From Nevskia soli DSM 19509 (GTDB lineage Bacteria; Pseudomonadota; Gammaproteobacteria; Nevskiales; Nevskiaceae), in NCBI RefSeq assembly GCF_000711955.1, contig NZ_JONR01000010.1, forward strand, positions 62,001-126,000: a DNA stretch of 64,000 nucleotides, in the 5' to 3' direction. Every line of letters begins with the position of its first letter. The first letter of the stretch is position 1. This document shows positions 41,181-50,064 of this stretch, in pieces. Made by a program: the position numbers and the translations under genes. Below the pieces are notes generated by a model, which was given only the letters and a program-made list of their open reading frames with translations, was not told the origin of the DNA and made no database searches.

Positions 41181-41801
41181 TCAGGCTGCATCCAGCGCGT
41201 AAGCCTTGGCCAGCCACTGTTTCGTCTCCGCATCGATATCCGCCGCCGCAGCAATGGCGATGCGATGGGTGATGCGGTCCTTCTTGGCGAAGCCGCCGGT
41301 GTCGATCAGCCGGCCGCCCGCCTTCAAATCTCCCAGAGCCAGGCCCAGGTCGAGCCGGGTGCGGGTGCTCGGCTTGAGCTGGGCAAAGACATGCTTGCGG
41401 TAGAGCGGCACGAAAGTCTTGCAGGGGCTGATCTTCACGTCCTTGCCCAGCTTGAGGCCGATGCCGAGCAATTCCTCGTAGAGCGGCCGCAGCCCGGCCT
41501 TCGGACCGGCGAACAGATTTTCCACGTAGACCGGCGCGACGCGCAGATAGGCTTCGGCGCTGCACCAGTCGCTGCCTGCGCTGGCGGCGTCGGCAATCAC
41601 CATGCAGGTGGAACCGCCCAGGCCGTGCTGATCCTTCAGCCATTGGCGGATCGCTTTCGCATCGGCGAGCTTCTGCTTCGCCACTAGGGCCAGCCATGCG
41701 GGCAGCGAGCGGCCGGTGTTCTGGACCAGGTTTCCCGCTATGGCCTGGGTGTGGGTCACGGCGGGATGGACGGAGTAGGTCGGCGGATTCGCTTTGGCCA
41801 C
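41181..41801 (-). CDS. DUF4287-DUF5655 protein
   Basis: A 206-aa protein with two small domains: DUF4287 (about 20-65: GRSLPAWLALVAKQKLADAKAIRQWLKDQHGLG) and DUF5655 (about 100-200: KAGLRPLYEELLGIG, SPCKTFVPLYRKHVFAQLKPSTRTRLDLGL, ITHRIAIAAAADID). Proteins with these domains occur widely without a known role. There is no signal peptide. It lies 10 bp from the DUF2214 gene on the same strand and may share its transcript. Confidence 0.85.
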   Translation of the reverse strand: MAKANPPTYSVHPAVTHTQAIAGNLVQNTGRSLPAWLALVAKQKLADAKAIRQWLKDQHGLGGSTCMVIADAASAGSDWCSAEAYLRVAPVYVENLFAGPKAGLRPLYEELLGIGLKLGKDVKISPCKTFVPLYRKHVFAQLKPSTRTRLDLGLALGDLKAGGRLIDTGGFAKKDRITHRIAIAAAADIDAETKQWLAKAYALDAA

Positions 41802-41811
41802 GGCGTCCTCC

Positions 41812-42264
41812 TCAGAAATGCAGATCTCTGGCCATCATCACGCCGAACAGCGGCAGCAACACCAGCAGGTGCAGTTCGATCATCACGTAGCGCCTGGCGC
41901 GTTTCAGTTCCGCCGCCGGCACCATGTAGGCCGGATCGCGGCGGAAGGCCTTGGCCCAGCGGATGAATTGCAGGGTCGGCATGATCGACAGCAGGGCGAC
42001 CAGCACGAACACGCCGATCTTGGCGTGGAACACCGGGTTATGGGCGTAATAGCCCCAGCCCTTGGCGCCCCACACGGCGCGCGACAGGCCGCTGGACAGG
42101 ACGGCGACGGCCGCGATGGCGACGCCGATGTCCAGCCTGGCCAGCCAGCGGCCGCTCTGCGCGATCAGCGCCGGCCGCAGCAGCGCCGCCTCGGCCAGGA
42201 TCAGCGAGACCAGGGCGATGATGCAGAGGAAATGCAGGTAGGCCAGCGTGGCGTCGAGCAGCAT
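41812..42264 (-). CDS. DUF2214 family membrane protein
   Basis: A 150-aa protein of four membrane helices (about 5-27, 43-65, 84-104, 125-145) that matches the DUF2214 family: ATLAYLHFLCIIALVSLILAE, then AVWGAKGWGYYAHNPVFHAKIG. His residues at both ends of the helices are conserved in the family and could bind a cofactor, but no function is established. It lies 28 bp after the prolyl aminopeptidase gene on the same strand. Confidence 0.87.
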   Translation of the reverse strand: MLLDATLAYLHFLCIIALVSLILAEAALLRPALIAQSGRWLARLDIGVAIAAVAVLSSGLSRAVWGAKGWGYYAHNPVFHAKIGVFVLVALLSIMPTLQFIRWAKAFRRDPAYMVPAAELKRARRYVMIELHLLVLLPLFGVMMARDLHF

Positions 42265-42292
42265 GGTTCCTCCCGGTCGGCGGTTGCGGGGC

Positions 42293-43240
42293 TCAGAGCC
42301 TGGCGAAGTGGTCCGCCGCCTCGATCAGGCGGTTCAGGGTGCCGTGCTCGGAGGCGGCGTGGCCGGCGTCCGGCACCACGGTGAAGGTGGCTTCCGGCCA
42401 GGCGCGGTGCAGATCCCAGGCGGATTTCATCGGGCAGACCACGTCGTAGCGGCCCTGCACGATGACGGCGGGGATGTGGCGGATCTTGTCCACGTCTTCC
42501 AGCAACTGGTTGGGCGAGCGGAAGAAGCCGCCGTTGACGAAGTAGTGGCATTCGATGCGGGCGAAGGCTTCGGAGAAGTTGTCGCCGGCATAGCGGGCGA
42601 TCATGTCCTCGCTCTGCAGCAGCTTGCTGGTGGCGCCTTCCCAGGTGCTCCAGGCGCGGGCCGCCTCGCGGCGCACCGCGGCGTTTTCGCTGGTGAGGCG
42701 CCGGTGGTAGGCCGCCACCAGGTCGCCGCGCTCGGACTGCGGGATCGGCGCCAGGTAATGCTCCCAGGCGTCCGGGTAGATCCAGTTGGCGCCTTCCTGG
42801 TAGAACCAGTGGATCTCCTCCGGCCGCAGCAGGAAGATGCCGCGCAGGATCAGGGCCCGGGTCTGCGCCGGGTGCGCCTGGGCGTAGGCCAGGCCCAGGG
42901 TGCTGCCCCAGGAGCCGCCGAACACCACCCACTGCTCGATGCCGAGCAGGCCGCGGATGCGCTCCATGTCAGCCACCAGGTCGCCGGTGGTGTTTTCGCG
43001 CAGTTCGGCGTTGGGCGTGCTGCGGCCGCAGCCGCGCTGGTCGAACAGCACGATGCGGTAGCGCTTCGGATCGAAGAACTGGCGATGCCAGGGCTCGCAG
43101 CCGCCGCCGGGACCGCCGTGCACGAAGATCACGGCGCGGCCGTTGGGGTTGCCGCACTCCTCGACGTAGATCTCGTGCAGGGCGGAGACCTTGAGGCGGT
43201 GGGTGCGGTAGGGCTCGATCGGCGGGTACGGCTGGGCCAT
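42293..43240 (-). CDS. pip: Prolyl aminopeptidase
   Basis: A 315-aa alpha/beta hydrolase of the S33 family that releases N-terminal proline. It has the HGGPGGG oxyanion motif (41-47), nucleophile Ser110 in FGGSWGSTLGL, an acid Asp in QGRYDVVCP and the catalytic His in VPDAGHAASE. The GCGRSTPN and IFLLRPEEIHWFYQEGA blocks are diagnostic of Pip. There is no signal peptide. ATG 43240 is taken as start; ATG 43252 four codons upstream is also possible. Confidence 0.95.
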   Translation of the reverse strand: MAQPYPPIEPYRTHRLKVSALHEIYVEECGNPNGRAVIFVHGGPGGGCEPWHRQFFDPKRYRIVLFDQRGCGRSTPNAELRENTTGDLVADMERIRGLLGIEQWVVFGGSWGSTLGLAYAQAHPAQTRALILRGIFLLRPEEIHWFYQEGANWIYPDAWEHYLAPIPQSERGDLVAAYHRRLTSENAAVRREAARAWSTWEGATSKLLQSEDMIARYAGDNFSEAFARIECHYFVNGGFFRSPNQLLEDVDKIRHIPAVIVQGRYDVVCPMKSAWDLHRAWPEATFTVVPDAGHAASEHGTLNRLIEAADHFARL

Positions 43241-43448
43241 GGGGACTTCCATCGGTGGATGCGCCAGCTTACCGGATTCGGCAGCTTGCGAAGGCGTGGC
43301 GGGGTTGGGCGAGGCGGCGCTTTCCGGACCCGGGGGCCATCCGTCAGGATGTTGGCAACTCATTGCGCCAATTGATTGATGTGGCAAGACAGTTGCAGCT
43401 AATATCCATCCATGAAATCGGCGCAAGTTCCTTTCTTCGCCGGGGGCG

Positions 43449-45428
43449 ATGATTGAGACGATGACGAAGAAACTGTTGTGCCTGTTCGCATTGCTCGGCG
43501 CCGGAACTGCCGCCGCCGACCCGGGAACCCTTCCGCAAAATTCCGCGCCTCAGCAGAACGCCGCCGCGTCCGCCGCGCAGCCGGTGAATCCGCCGCCGCT
43601 GCGCATGGTCCAGGGCATCGCCCCCTCGCCCGCCGCCCAGACCCAGGCCGCGGGTCTGCCGCCGAACCGCATCCCCGCGCCGAGTGTGACGCTGGCGCCG
43701 GCCGGCACGGCGGCGGCGCAGGGCCCGGCAGTGGCGGGCGGCTTCAGCCAGCCCCTGCCGCCCACGCCGGCACTGGCGCAGCAGTTGCAGATCCAGCCGC
43801 AGACCCAGATACAAGGGCAGGCTGCGGCTGTCCCGGGTCAGACCCAGACCGCGCAGCCCCAGGTCGCCGCTCCGCTCGTCGCGGCGGTCCAGGCCGCGGT
43901 GCCGCAGGACGATCCCAGTTTTCCGCACCTGCCCATCCTGCGCCCGCAGGTCGAGTTCTGGACCAAGGTGTTCTCCGAGTATTCCGAGAACCAGAGCGTG
44001 GTCCATTCCATCGACGACGTGCGCAAGGTCTACGTGGTGCTGGATTTCACCCAGCAGGCCCAGACCTTCGACGCGGTGCAGCTGAGCCTGCTCAAGGGCC
44101 GCGAGGAAAGCCGCGCCAAGCAGCAGATCGACGACCTGCTCAAGCGCGTCGACGCGCTGCAGGACACGCCGGAGAAGATGGATGCGGACGAGCACCGCGT
44201 CTACATGATGTACGCCGACAGCCGCGATCCGCACCGCTTCCGCGAGGCCATCGGCAGCTTCCGCGTGCAGCGCGGCCTGCGCGAGCGCACCGCCCACGCC
44301 CTGCAGGTGGCCGGGCGCTATCTGCCGCAGATGGAACAGATCTTCGCCTCCTACGGCCTGCCGACGCGGCTGACGCGCCTGCCGCTGGTGGAGTCCTCGT
44401 TCAACCTGCAGGCCTATTCCAAGGTCGGCGCCGCCGGCCTGTGGCAGTTCATGCCGTCCTCGGCGCGCATCTACATGCGCCTGGACGAGATCGCCGATGA
44501 CCGCCGCGATCCCTGGTTCTCCACCGACGCCGCGGCGCGCCACCTGCGCGACGACTATGCCGCCCTGCAGAGCTGGCCGCTGGCGGTCACCGCCTATAAC
44601 CATGGCCGCGGCGGCGTGGCGCGCGGCCTGGCCAAGGTCAACGGGACCGGTCTGGACGACCTGCTGCAGCGCTACGACGGCGACAGCTTCGGCTTCGCCT
44701 CGCGCAACTTCTACGCCGAATTCCTCGCCGCCAGCGACGTCGAGCGCGACTGGCGCAAGCACTTCGGCGACCTGCAGCGCGACGCGCCGACGCAGTTCGA
44801 GACGGTGGAGACGCGCGACTACGTTCCCTACGGCACCCTGCAGCGGCTGAGCAACACCGACGCCACCACCTTCCGCACGCTCAACCCCGCCTACAACGAC
44901 GAGGTCATCGACGGCCGCCTGTACGTGCCGCCGGGCCACCTGATCCGCGTGCCGGCCGGCGCCGCCGACCGCTTCAAGCTGGCCTATGCCTCGCTCGGCC
45001 CGGACCAGCGCTTCGAGCACCAGCGGCAGTACTACGTGCTGCACCGCCTGGAGCGCGGCGAGTCGATCGCCAAGCTGTCGCACCGCTTCGGCGTCAGCCA
45101 GCAGGCGATCCTGGCCGCCAACGGCCTGCGCAGCAATGCCCGCCTGCGCGCCGGCAGCACCGTGAAGATCCCGCCGCACGACGCGCCCAGCACCGTGGTG
45201 GCTTCCGCCGATACACCGGAGCCGCATGTGCTGAAGGCTTCGGTGCATGCCGCGGCCGAACGCAAGGCGGCTGCCAAGCTGCGCCTGCACAAGGTGAAGT
45301 CGGGCCAGACGCTGGGCGCCATCGCCAAGCGCTACCAGACCTCGGTCTCGGCCCTGCGCCAGGTCAACGGGCTGGGCAATGCCGACCGCTTGCGGGTCGG
45401 CAGCATGTTGAAGATTCCGGGGAATTGA
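43449..45428 (+). CDS. mltD: Membrane-bound lytic murein transglycosylase D
   Basis: A 659-aa lytic transglycosylase. An N-terminal signal peptide (MTKKLLCLFALLGAGTAAA, the ATG at 43461 is an alternative start) is followed by a long Pro/Gln/Ala-rich linker of about 150 residues. The SLT domain has catalytic Glu315 (LPLVESSFNL) and AAGLWQFMPSSARIY. Two LysM domains at the C-terminus (YYVLHRLERGESIAKLSHRFG and HKVKSGQTLGAIAKRYQ) bind peptidoglycan. There is no lipobox Cys, unlike E. coli MltD. It forms anhydro ends during wall remodelling. Confidence 0.93.
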   Translation: MIETMTKKLLCLFALLGAGTAAADPGTLPQNSAPQQNAAASAAQPVNPPPLRMVQGIAPSPAAQTQAAGLPPNRIPAPSVTLAPAGTAAAQGPAVAGGFSQPLPPTPALAQQLQIQPQTQIQGQAAAVPGQTQTAQPQVAAPLVAAVQAAVPQDDPSFPHLPILRPQVEFWTKVFSEYSENQSVVHSIDDVRKVYVVLDFTQQAQTFDAVQLSLLKGREESRAKQQIDDLLKRVDALQDTPEKMDADEHRVYMMYADSRDPHRFREAIGSFRVQRGLRERTAHALQVAGRYLPQMEQIFASYGLPTRLTRLPLVESSFNLQAYSKVGAAGLWQFMPSSARIYMRLDEIADDRRDPWFSTDAAARHLRDDYAALQSWPLAVTAYNHGRGGVARGLAKVNGTGLDDLLQRYDGDSFGFASRNFYAEFLAASDVERDWRKHFGDLQRDAPTQFETVETRDYVPYGTLQRLSNTDATTFRTLNPAYNDEVIDGRLYVPPGHLIRVPAGAADRFKLAYASLGPDQRFEHQRQYYVLHRLERGESIAKLSHRFGVSQQAILAANGLRSNARLRAGSTVKIPPHDAPSTVVASADTPEPHVLKASVHAAAERKAAAKLRLHKVKSGQTLGAIAKRYQTSVSALRQVNGLGNADRLRVGSMLKIPGN

Positions 45429-45430
45429 AA

Positions 45431-45597
45431 AAGCAGTGGTCAGTGGCTAGTGATTAGTGGCCAGTAAAGGCGGCTTTGCTTTTACTAACCACGGATGACC
45501 AACACGCACTTCAATAGAAAACAGTAGGCTGGGATTCGCTACGCTCAACCCAGCCTACGTTCGCTAATCACTAATCACTGACCACTAACCACTGCTT
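45431..45597. repeat. Heptad-unit inverted repeat, copy C, with an inner hairpin
   Basis: Outer arms are AAGCAGTGGTCAGTGGC at the left, four bases after the mltD stop, and CACTGACCACTAACCACTGC at the right, reaching the stop of the convergent VirJ/DUF3096 gene. Between them is a second perfect 10-bp hairpin, GTAGGCTGGG/CCCAGCCTAC (45524-45533 and 45549-45558), of a known repeat type. The two elements appear nested. Confidence 0.8.
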
Positions 45598-45740
45598 CAA
45601 TGAAAGTGGATCAGGCCCAGCGCGCCGATGGCGATGAGGTAGATCGCGACGATGTAGTTGAGCAGGCGCGGCATCACCAGAATCAGGATTCCGGCGATCA
45701 GCGACAGCAGCGGCGTGATCATGACGTGCAGGTTGAGCAT
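45597..45740 (-). CDS. DUF3096 mini-protein, possible internal start
   Basis: A 47-aa product, MLNLHVMITPLLSLIAGILI and so on, matching the DUF3096 family of small two-hairpin-helix membrane proteins (about 50 aa). GAGGAAGGA lies seven bases upstream of its ATG, an excellent ribosome site. The frame is the same as that of the VirJ-like gene upstream and no stop lies between them, so this may be made both as a separate small protein and as the tail of the larger one. Confidence 0.6.
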   Translation of the reverse strand: MLNLHVMITPLLSLIAGILILVMPRLLNYIVAIYLIAIGALGLIHFH

Positions 45741-47330
45741 GACGGGTCCTTCCTCGTTGTTGGTGTCGCTTGGACTGCTGGCGCCGGGGGAAGTTTGCTG
45801 GCCGAAGGCGGCGGCGGGCGCCGCGTCGGTGACCGCCACCTGCTGCAGCTTGGCGGTGCCCATGATTTCCTTGGCCAGGCGCTTGTAGTCGCCGCCGAAA
45901 TGGTGGCCGCCCGGCAGCTTGACCACGTGCACCTTCTGCGGATCGAGCTTGGGGCAGAGCGTGTCGGTTTCGCCCTCGCCGTAGATGCACAGCATCGGGA
46001 TGTCGCTCGGCTTTTCCATTTCCGGCGCGGTCGGCAGGCCCTGGTCCTGGGTGGCATTGACCCAGTTGCCGAGGTGGAATTCGAACAGGGCGTGCTCGGA
46101 CAGGCCCATCACGGCGCCCAGGGCCACGTGTTTGCGGGTCTCCGCCGGCAGGCGGTTGATGATGAAGGGCATCACGTCCGCGCCCTGCGAATAGCCGATC
46201 AGCATGACCTGCTGTTTTTTCAGCTGGGTCAGGTAGTAGCGGATGATGCGGTCGGTGTCGGCGGCGGCGGACTCGGGGGTGCGCGGGGTCCAGAAGTAGC
46301 GCAGGGAATCGACGCCGACCACCGGAATGCCCTGGGCGGAGAGGGCGTCGGCCACTTCCTGGTCCAGGCCGGCCCAGCCGCCGTCGCCGCTGATCAGGAT
46401 GGCGAAGGCGTCGGTCTGCGGCACGCCGGCCTTGGGCAGCACTTCGATCACCGGCAGGCCGTTGAGACCGGCCGGCGCCGCCGGAGCGCTGGGCTTGAGC
46501 GTGGCGGTCAGTTTGCCGAAGGCATCGAGGAAAGGCTGCGGCGTGCCGCCCGCGCCCTCGGCCAGGGTCATGGCGCTACCCTGGCCGAGCTGGCCGGCGA
46601 AGCGCTTCGCCGCCGTCTCGCCGCCGGCATCGGTGAACAGGGTGACGGGAACCGTCACGGCCTTCGCCGCCAGTACGTCGAAGCCCTCGCCCTCGACGTG
46701 CCGGTCGGTGGCCAGGGCGTAGCCGGTGCACAGCGGCTTGTGCTGCCGCAGTCCGGGTTTGAAGCCGAGCAGCAGCGCGCCGCCGGTGGCGTCGGCGGAG
46801 CCTTCGGCGAGCTCGGCATAACCCAGCGCGCCGCCGGCGCCGAGACCGACCACCACGGGCGGCAGGTAATCGGACAGCTTGTAGTAGGCCTGCACGAAGT
46901 GGCTGAGGTTCTCGAAGTCGCCGGCGATGTACTCGCAGTTGGTGCCCGCTTGCGCATCGAGCGTGCGCTGGAAGCGCGGCAGGCTGATGCCGGCGACCAT
47001 TGCGCCCTTCTGCACCAGCGCCTGCACGGTAGCCACCGCCTGCGGCGTCCAGCCCTCCTCGCCGGTGAGGAACAGCACGAAGCTGTGCGGCTGCCCTTGC
47101 GGCCGGTACATCACTACTTCGCTGAAGCGGCCGTGGACGATGCGCTCGGCGTTCGGCGGCAGCGGCGTGGTGTCGGGCTTCTCCAGCGGCACCGGCGCAG
47201 CCGGTTGGGCCGCGGCCTTCTGCACCGGAACGGCGGCGTTCGCCGCGGCAGCCGGCGGCGCCCAGGCGGCAAGGCCGCCCATGGCCAGCGCCAGCAGCAG
47301 GGCACCGGCGCCTCGAGTCAGTCGATTCAC
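45597..47330 (-). CDS. VirJ/AcvB-family hydrolase with in-frame C-terminal DUF3096
   Basis: A 577-aa protein. Start GTG 47330 overlaps the synthase stop (GTGA), and GGAGG precedes it. A signal peptide (to about residue 29) is followed by a first VirJ-like half and then the alpha/beta hydrolase: ISGDGGWAGLDQEVADAL, YFWTPRTPE, nucleophile Ser about 380 in LIGYSQGAD, and catalytic His about 475 in LPGGHHFGGDY. AcvB/VirJ hydrolyses lysyl-phosphatidylglycerol in Agrobacterium. The frame then runs through a short linker (TNNEEGP) into a 47-residue DUF3096 hydrophobic segment, so the protein would be anchored at its C-terminus. I know no such fusion in described AcvB proteins. Confidence 0.85.
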   Translation of the reverse strand: MNRLTRGAGALLLALAMGGLAAWAPPAAAANAAVPVQKAAAQPAAPVPLEKPDTTPLPPNAERIVHGRFSEVVMYRPQGQPHSFVLFLTGEEGWTPQAVATVQALVQKGAMVAGISLPRFQRTLDAQAGTNCEYIAGDFENLSHFVQAYYKLSDYLPPVVVGLGAGGALGYAELAEGSADATGGALLLGFKPGLRQHKPLCTGYALATDRHVEGEGFDVLAAKAVTVPVTLFTDAGGETAAKRFAGQLGQGSAMTLAEGAGGTPQPFLDAFGKLTATLKPSAPAAPAGLNGLPVIEVLPKAGVPQTDAFAILISGDGGWAGLDQEVADALSAQGIPVVGVDSLRYFWTPRTPESAAADTDRIIRYYLTQLKKQQVMLIGYSQGADVMPFIINRLPAETRKHVALGAVMGLSEHALFEFHLGNWVNATQDQGLPTAPEMEKPSDIPMLCIYGEGETDTLCPKLDPQKVHVVKLPGGHHFGGDYKRLAKEIMGTAKLQQVAVTDAAPAAAFGQQTSPGASSPSDTNNEEGPVMLNLHVMITPLLSLIAGILILVMPRLLNYIVAIYLIAIGALGLIHFH

Positions 47331-48970
47331 TTCCACACCACCTCCCGCATGCCGCCGGCGATCAGCGCCGCAGTGTCGAGCAGAACGCGCGGCAGAACCA
47401 GGCCGCCGGGCGAGGCCATGTAACGCGGCCGCCACTGCGGTCCGAACTTGTCCTTGTAACGACGCAGACCTTCGAAGTTGTAGAAGGTTTCGCCGTAGCG
47501 ATGCACGATGCGCCCCAGCTTGTGCCAGAACGGCGCCAGCGGGTGGTTTTCCAGTCCGGCCAGCGGCGCCATGCCGAGGTTGAACCAGCGGTAGCCTTCC
47601 TTCTTGCCCCACAGCATCAGCTCGATGAAGAGGTAGTCCATCACGCCCTTCGGCGCCTCGGCGCCGTAGCGCATCAGGTCGATGGAGAATTCGTCGCGGG
47701 TGCGTGACAGCCACAGATTGGTGAAGGCCACGATCTGGCCGTTGCGGTAGACGCAGGCACAGGGGAAGCGGCGCAGGTATTCGGCGTCGAAGCGGCCCAC
47801 CGAGAAGCCTTTCTCGGCCGCCGACTTGTTGTGCAGCCACTGGTCGGAGATTTCCTTCAGCCGCGGCATCTGCTCCGCCACTTCCTGCGGGCTGAGCACG
47901 CCGAAGCTGGCGCCTTCCTTGGCGCTGCGGCGGTATTCGTTGCGCAGGCTGCTGCGCTTGGAGCCTTCCATGGAGAACTCCGGCAGCAGCACCCGCGCCT
48001 CCTCGCCCAGCTTGGCCAGCTCCAGGCCCAGGTCCAGGTACAGCGGCAGCTGTTCGGAGCTGACCTGGTAGAACACCGGCCAGCTCGAATTGCGGTCGCA
48101 CAGCTCGCGGAATTTCCAGCACAGCTCCTCGAAGCGCGCCGGGTTGCCGGCCGGGTCGCCCAGGGCCACCATCGAACGGCCGGAGCGCTGGTACATGATG
48201 AAGGCGTCGCCGGCCTCGCTGAACAGCAGCTGCTTGTCGCCGAGCAGGGCCAGGTAGGACAGGGTGTCCTGGCTGCTCATGGCGATGGCGGTGGCCCTGG
48301 CCATGGCGTCGGCGTCGGGCAGTTCGGGTTCCTCGCGCTGCGGGCTGAGCAGCTGCCACAGCACGTAACCGGCCGCCAGCAGGATGGTGAGCAGGCCGGC
48401 GCGCATCACGCGCGGCGCGTCGTCGTCGAAGGCGAATTGCCACCACAGCTCGTGGGCATACTGCACGTCGCGGTAGGACACCATCGACACCCACACCGCC
48501 GCGCCGACCACCAGCACGGTGCAGATGACCCAGGCGCGGGAGGAGCGCAGGTCCAGCATCGAGGCGCGGCGGTAGAAGCGGTCACGGGTCAACCACAGGC
48601 CCAGTCCCACCGCCGACAGCAGTGTCGCTTCCTCGTAGTCCAGGCCTTTCAGCAGCGAGGCGGCGATGCCGCCGGCGAGTAGCACCATGGTGGTCCACCA
48701 GGCGCCGTCGAGGCGCTGGTACAGGCCGCGCGCCAGGATCAGCAGGCCGACGCCGACGGCGCTGCCGATCAGGTGCGACATTTCCAGCACCGGGTCAGGC
48801 ACCAGGCCGCGCAGCCATTCCATGCGGCTGTCGATTTCCGGCGTGGCGCCGGACAGCAGCAGGATCACGCCGGCGAGGAACACGCCGCCCGCGGCCACGT
48901 GCGGCGCGAAGCGTTCGATCCAGGGACGCAGGGCTTCGGCCGCCTGCCGCGCGTACCGCCACTGCTTCAT
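47327..48970 (-). CDS. Aminoacyl-phosphatidylglycerol synthase (MprF C-terminal part)
   Basis: A 547-aa protein with about six N-terminal membrane segments (from about 24 to 220) and a soluble domain of the DUF2156/GNAT-like fold typical of MprF synthase. Conserved features include QDTLSYLALLGDKQLLFS, YQRSGRSMVALGDP, GSKRSSLRNEYRR and FSVGRFDAEYL, with the C-terminal YNFEGLRRYKDKF. It attaches an amino acid (Lys or Ala) from tRNA to phosphatidylglycerol. The flippase part is a separate upstream gene, joined by a 4-bp ATGA overlap. The amino acid used cannot be read from sequence. Confidence 0.9.
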   Translation of the reverse strand: MKQWRYARQAAEALRPWIERFAPHVAAGGVFLAGVILLLSGATPEIDSRMEWLRGLVPDPVLEMSHLIGSAVGVGLLILARGLYQRLDGAWWTTMVLLAGGIAASLLKGLDYEEATLLSAVGLGLWLTRDRFYRRASMLDLRSSRAWVICTVLVVGAAVWVSMVSYRDVQYAHELWWQFAFDDDAPRVMRAGLLTILLAAGYVLWQLLSPQREEPELPDADAMARATAIAMSSQDTLSYLALLGDKQLLFSEAGDAFIMYQRSGRSMVALGDPAGNPARFEELCWKFRELCDRNSSWPVFYQVSSEQLPLYLDLGLELAKLGEEARVLLPEFSMEGSKRSSLRNEYRRSAKEGASFGVLSPQEVAEQMPRLKEISDQWLHNKSAAEKGFSVGRFDAEYLRRFPCACVYRNGQIVAFTNLWLSRTRDEFSIDLMRYGAEAPKGVMDYLFIELMLWGKKEGYRWFNLGMAPLAGLENHPLAPFWHKLGRIVHRYGETFYNFEGLRRYKDKFGPQWRPRYMASPGGLVLPRVLLDTAALIAGGMREVVWK

Positions 48971-49893
48971 CGCATCGCCTCACGACCGGCGAACAGGCCG
49001 ACGCCGAGCACCAGCGGCACGAAGTAATAGATGAAGCGGTACAGCAGCACCGCGCTGACCAGCTCGGCGGTGGCGCCGCCCGGCAACAGCTGGATCAGCA
49101 CCGATTCGAACACGCCGACGCCGCCGGGCACATTGCTGATCACGCCGGACTGGAGCGCCAGCACGTAGAGGCCGACGAAGCTGAAGAAATGCAGGGGGAT
49201 GCCGTCGGGCAGCAGGACGTAGAGCGAGGCGGCGGCGAAACACAGGTCGATGCTGGCCACGACGATCTGGCCGAGGCCGATGTGGAACGGCGGCAGGCGG
49301 AATTCGCGTTCGCGGATGCGCAGGGGGCGCTTGATGCGCTGGGTCAGCCACAGGTAGCCGAGAATCAGGACGAAGATCGCCGTGCCCAGCAGCCGTGCTT
49401 CCCAGGCGTGGTCGAGGTGCAGGATGCGCGCCGCCTGCTGCGATTCGAGCAGCAGCGACAGCCCCAGCATGGTGCCGATGCCCAGGGCGAAGGTGACCGA
49501 CACCAGCCCTACCACGCCGGCGATTTCGAAGGCGCTGAGTCCCTCCTTGATGTAGCTGCGGTAGCGCACCGAGCCGCCGGAGAGCATGGACAGGCCGGCG
49601 CTGTGGCCGATGGCGAAGGCGATGAACGAGGTCAGGCTGACCCGCCGCCAGGGCAGGGGATGGCGCACGCCGCGCAGCGCCAGGTAGTCGTAGAAGGTCA
49701 GCATGCCGTAGCTGCAGGCGCTGAAGAAGGCGCAGGCGGCCACGCGCGGCCACGGCTCCGCTTCGATGCTGGCCAGCACATCGGACAGGCGCAGCTTGGC
49801 GAGGCTGTGGTGCAGCACCCAGATGGCGATGACGAACACCGCCAGGGTGATGGCTGCCAGCAGCAGTGATTTGTAGTCGCGGGCGGCTTTCAT
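48967..49893 (-). CDS. Phospholipid flippase (MprF N-terminal part, UPF0104-like)
   Basis: A 308-aa membrane protein with about eight helices. It matches the flippase domain of MprF / UPF0104: FAIGHSAGLSMLSGGSVRYRSYIKEGLSAFEIA, then GVISNVPGGVGVFESVLIQLLP. It moves aminoacyl-phosphatidylglycerol to the outer leaflet. In most bacteria this is fused to the synthase; here it is a separate gene whose TGA overlaps the synthase ATG by four bases. The start ATG 49893 is placed where the first helix begins. It is divergent from the patatin gene. Confidence 0.9.
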   Translation of the reverse strand: MKAARDYKSLLLAAITLAVFVIAIWVLHHSLAKLRLSDVLASIEAEPWPRVAACAFFSACSYGMLTFYDYLALRGVRHPLPWRRVSLTSFIAFAIGHSAGLSMLSGGSVRYRSYIKEGLSAFEIAGVVGLVSVTFALGIGTMLGLSLLLESQQAARILHLDHAWEARLLGTAIFVLILGYLWLTQRIKRPLRIREREFRLPPFHIGLGQIVVASIDLCFAAASLYVLLPDGIPLHFFSFVGLYVLALQSGVISNVPGGVGVFESVLIQLLPGGATAELVSAVLLYRFIYYFVPLVLGVGLFAGREAMR

Positions 49894-50064
49894 GTTGGGT
49901 CGAATTGCGAACCCCCATTCTAGCGGGCGCGCGTGCCATTGTTTTGACAGGGAAAAATAGCCGTGCCGGCGCCCCTTTCTGGTGCTGCCGGTTCTTCCCC
50001 GATGGTTATTATTGCCTGCCTTGCCGCAAACCGTGTGCAACTCGCTACACTCCCTGCCGCCGCC

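Noticed and set aside
45431..45597. Possible CRISPR array from short repeated units
   Set aside because: The 7-bp units are contiguous in inverted arms with no spacers; it is a hairpin repeat.
47331..48494. Upstream extension of the VirJ-like frame to 48494
   Set aside because: The added part is out-of-frame sequence of the synthase gene; GTG 47330 with GGAGG and a signal peptide is a clear start.
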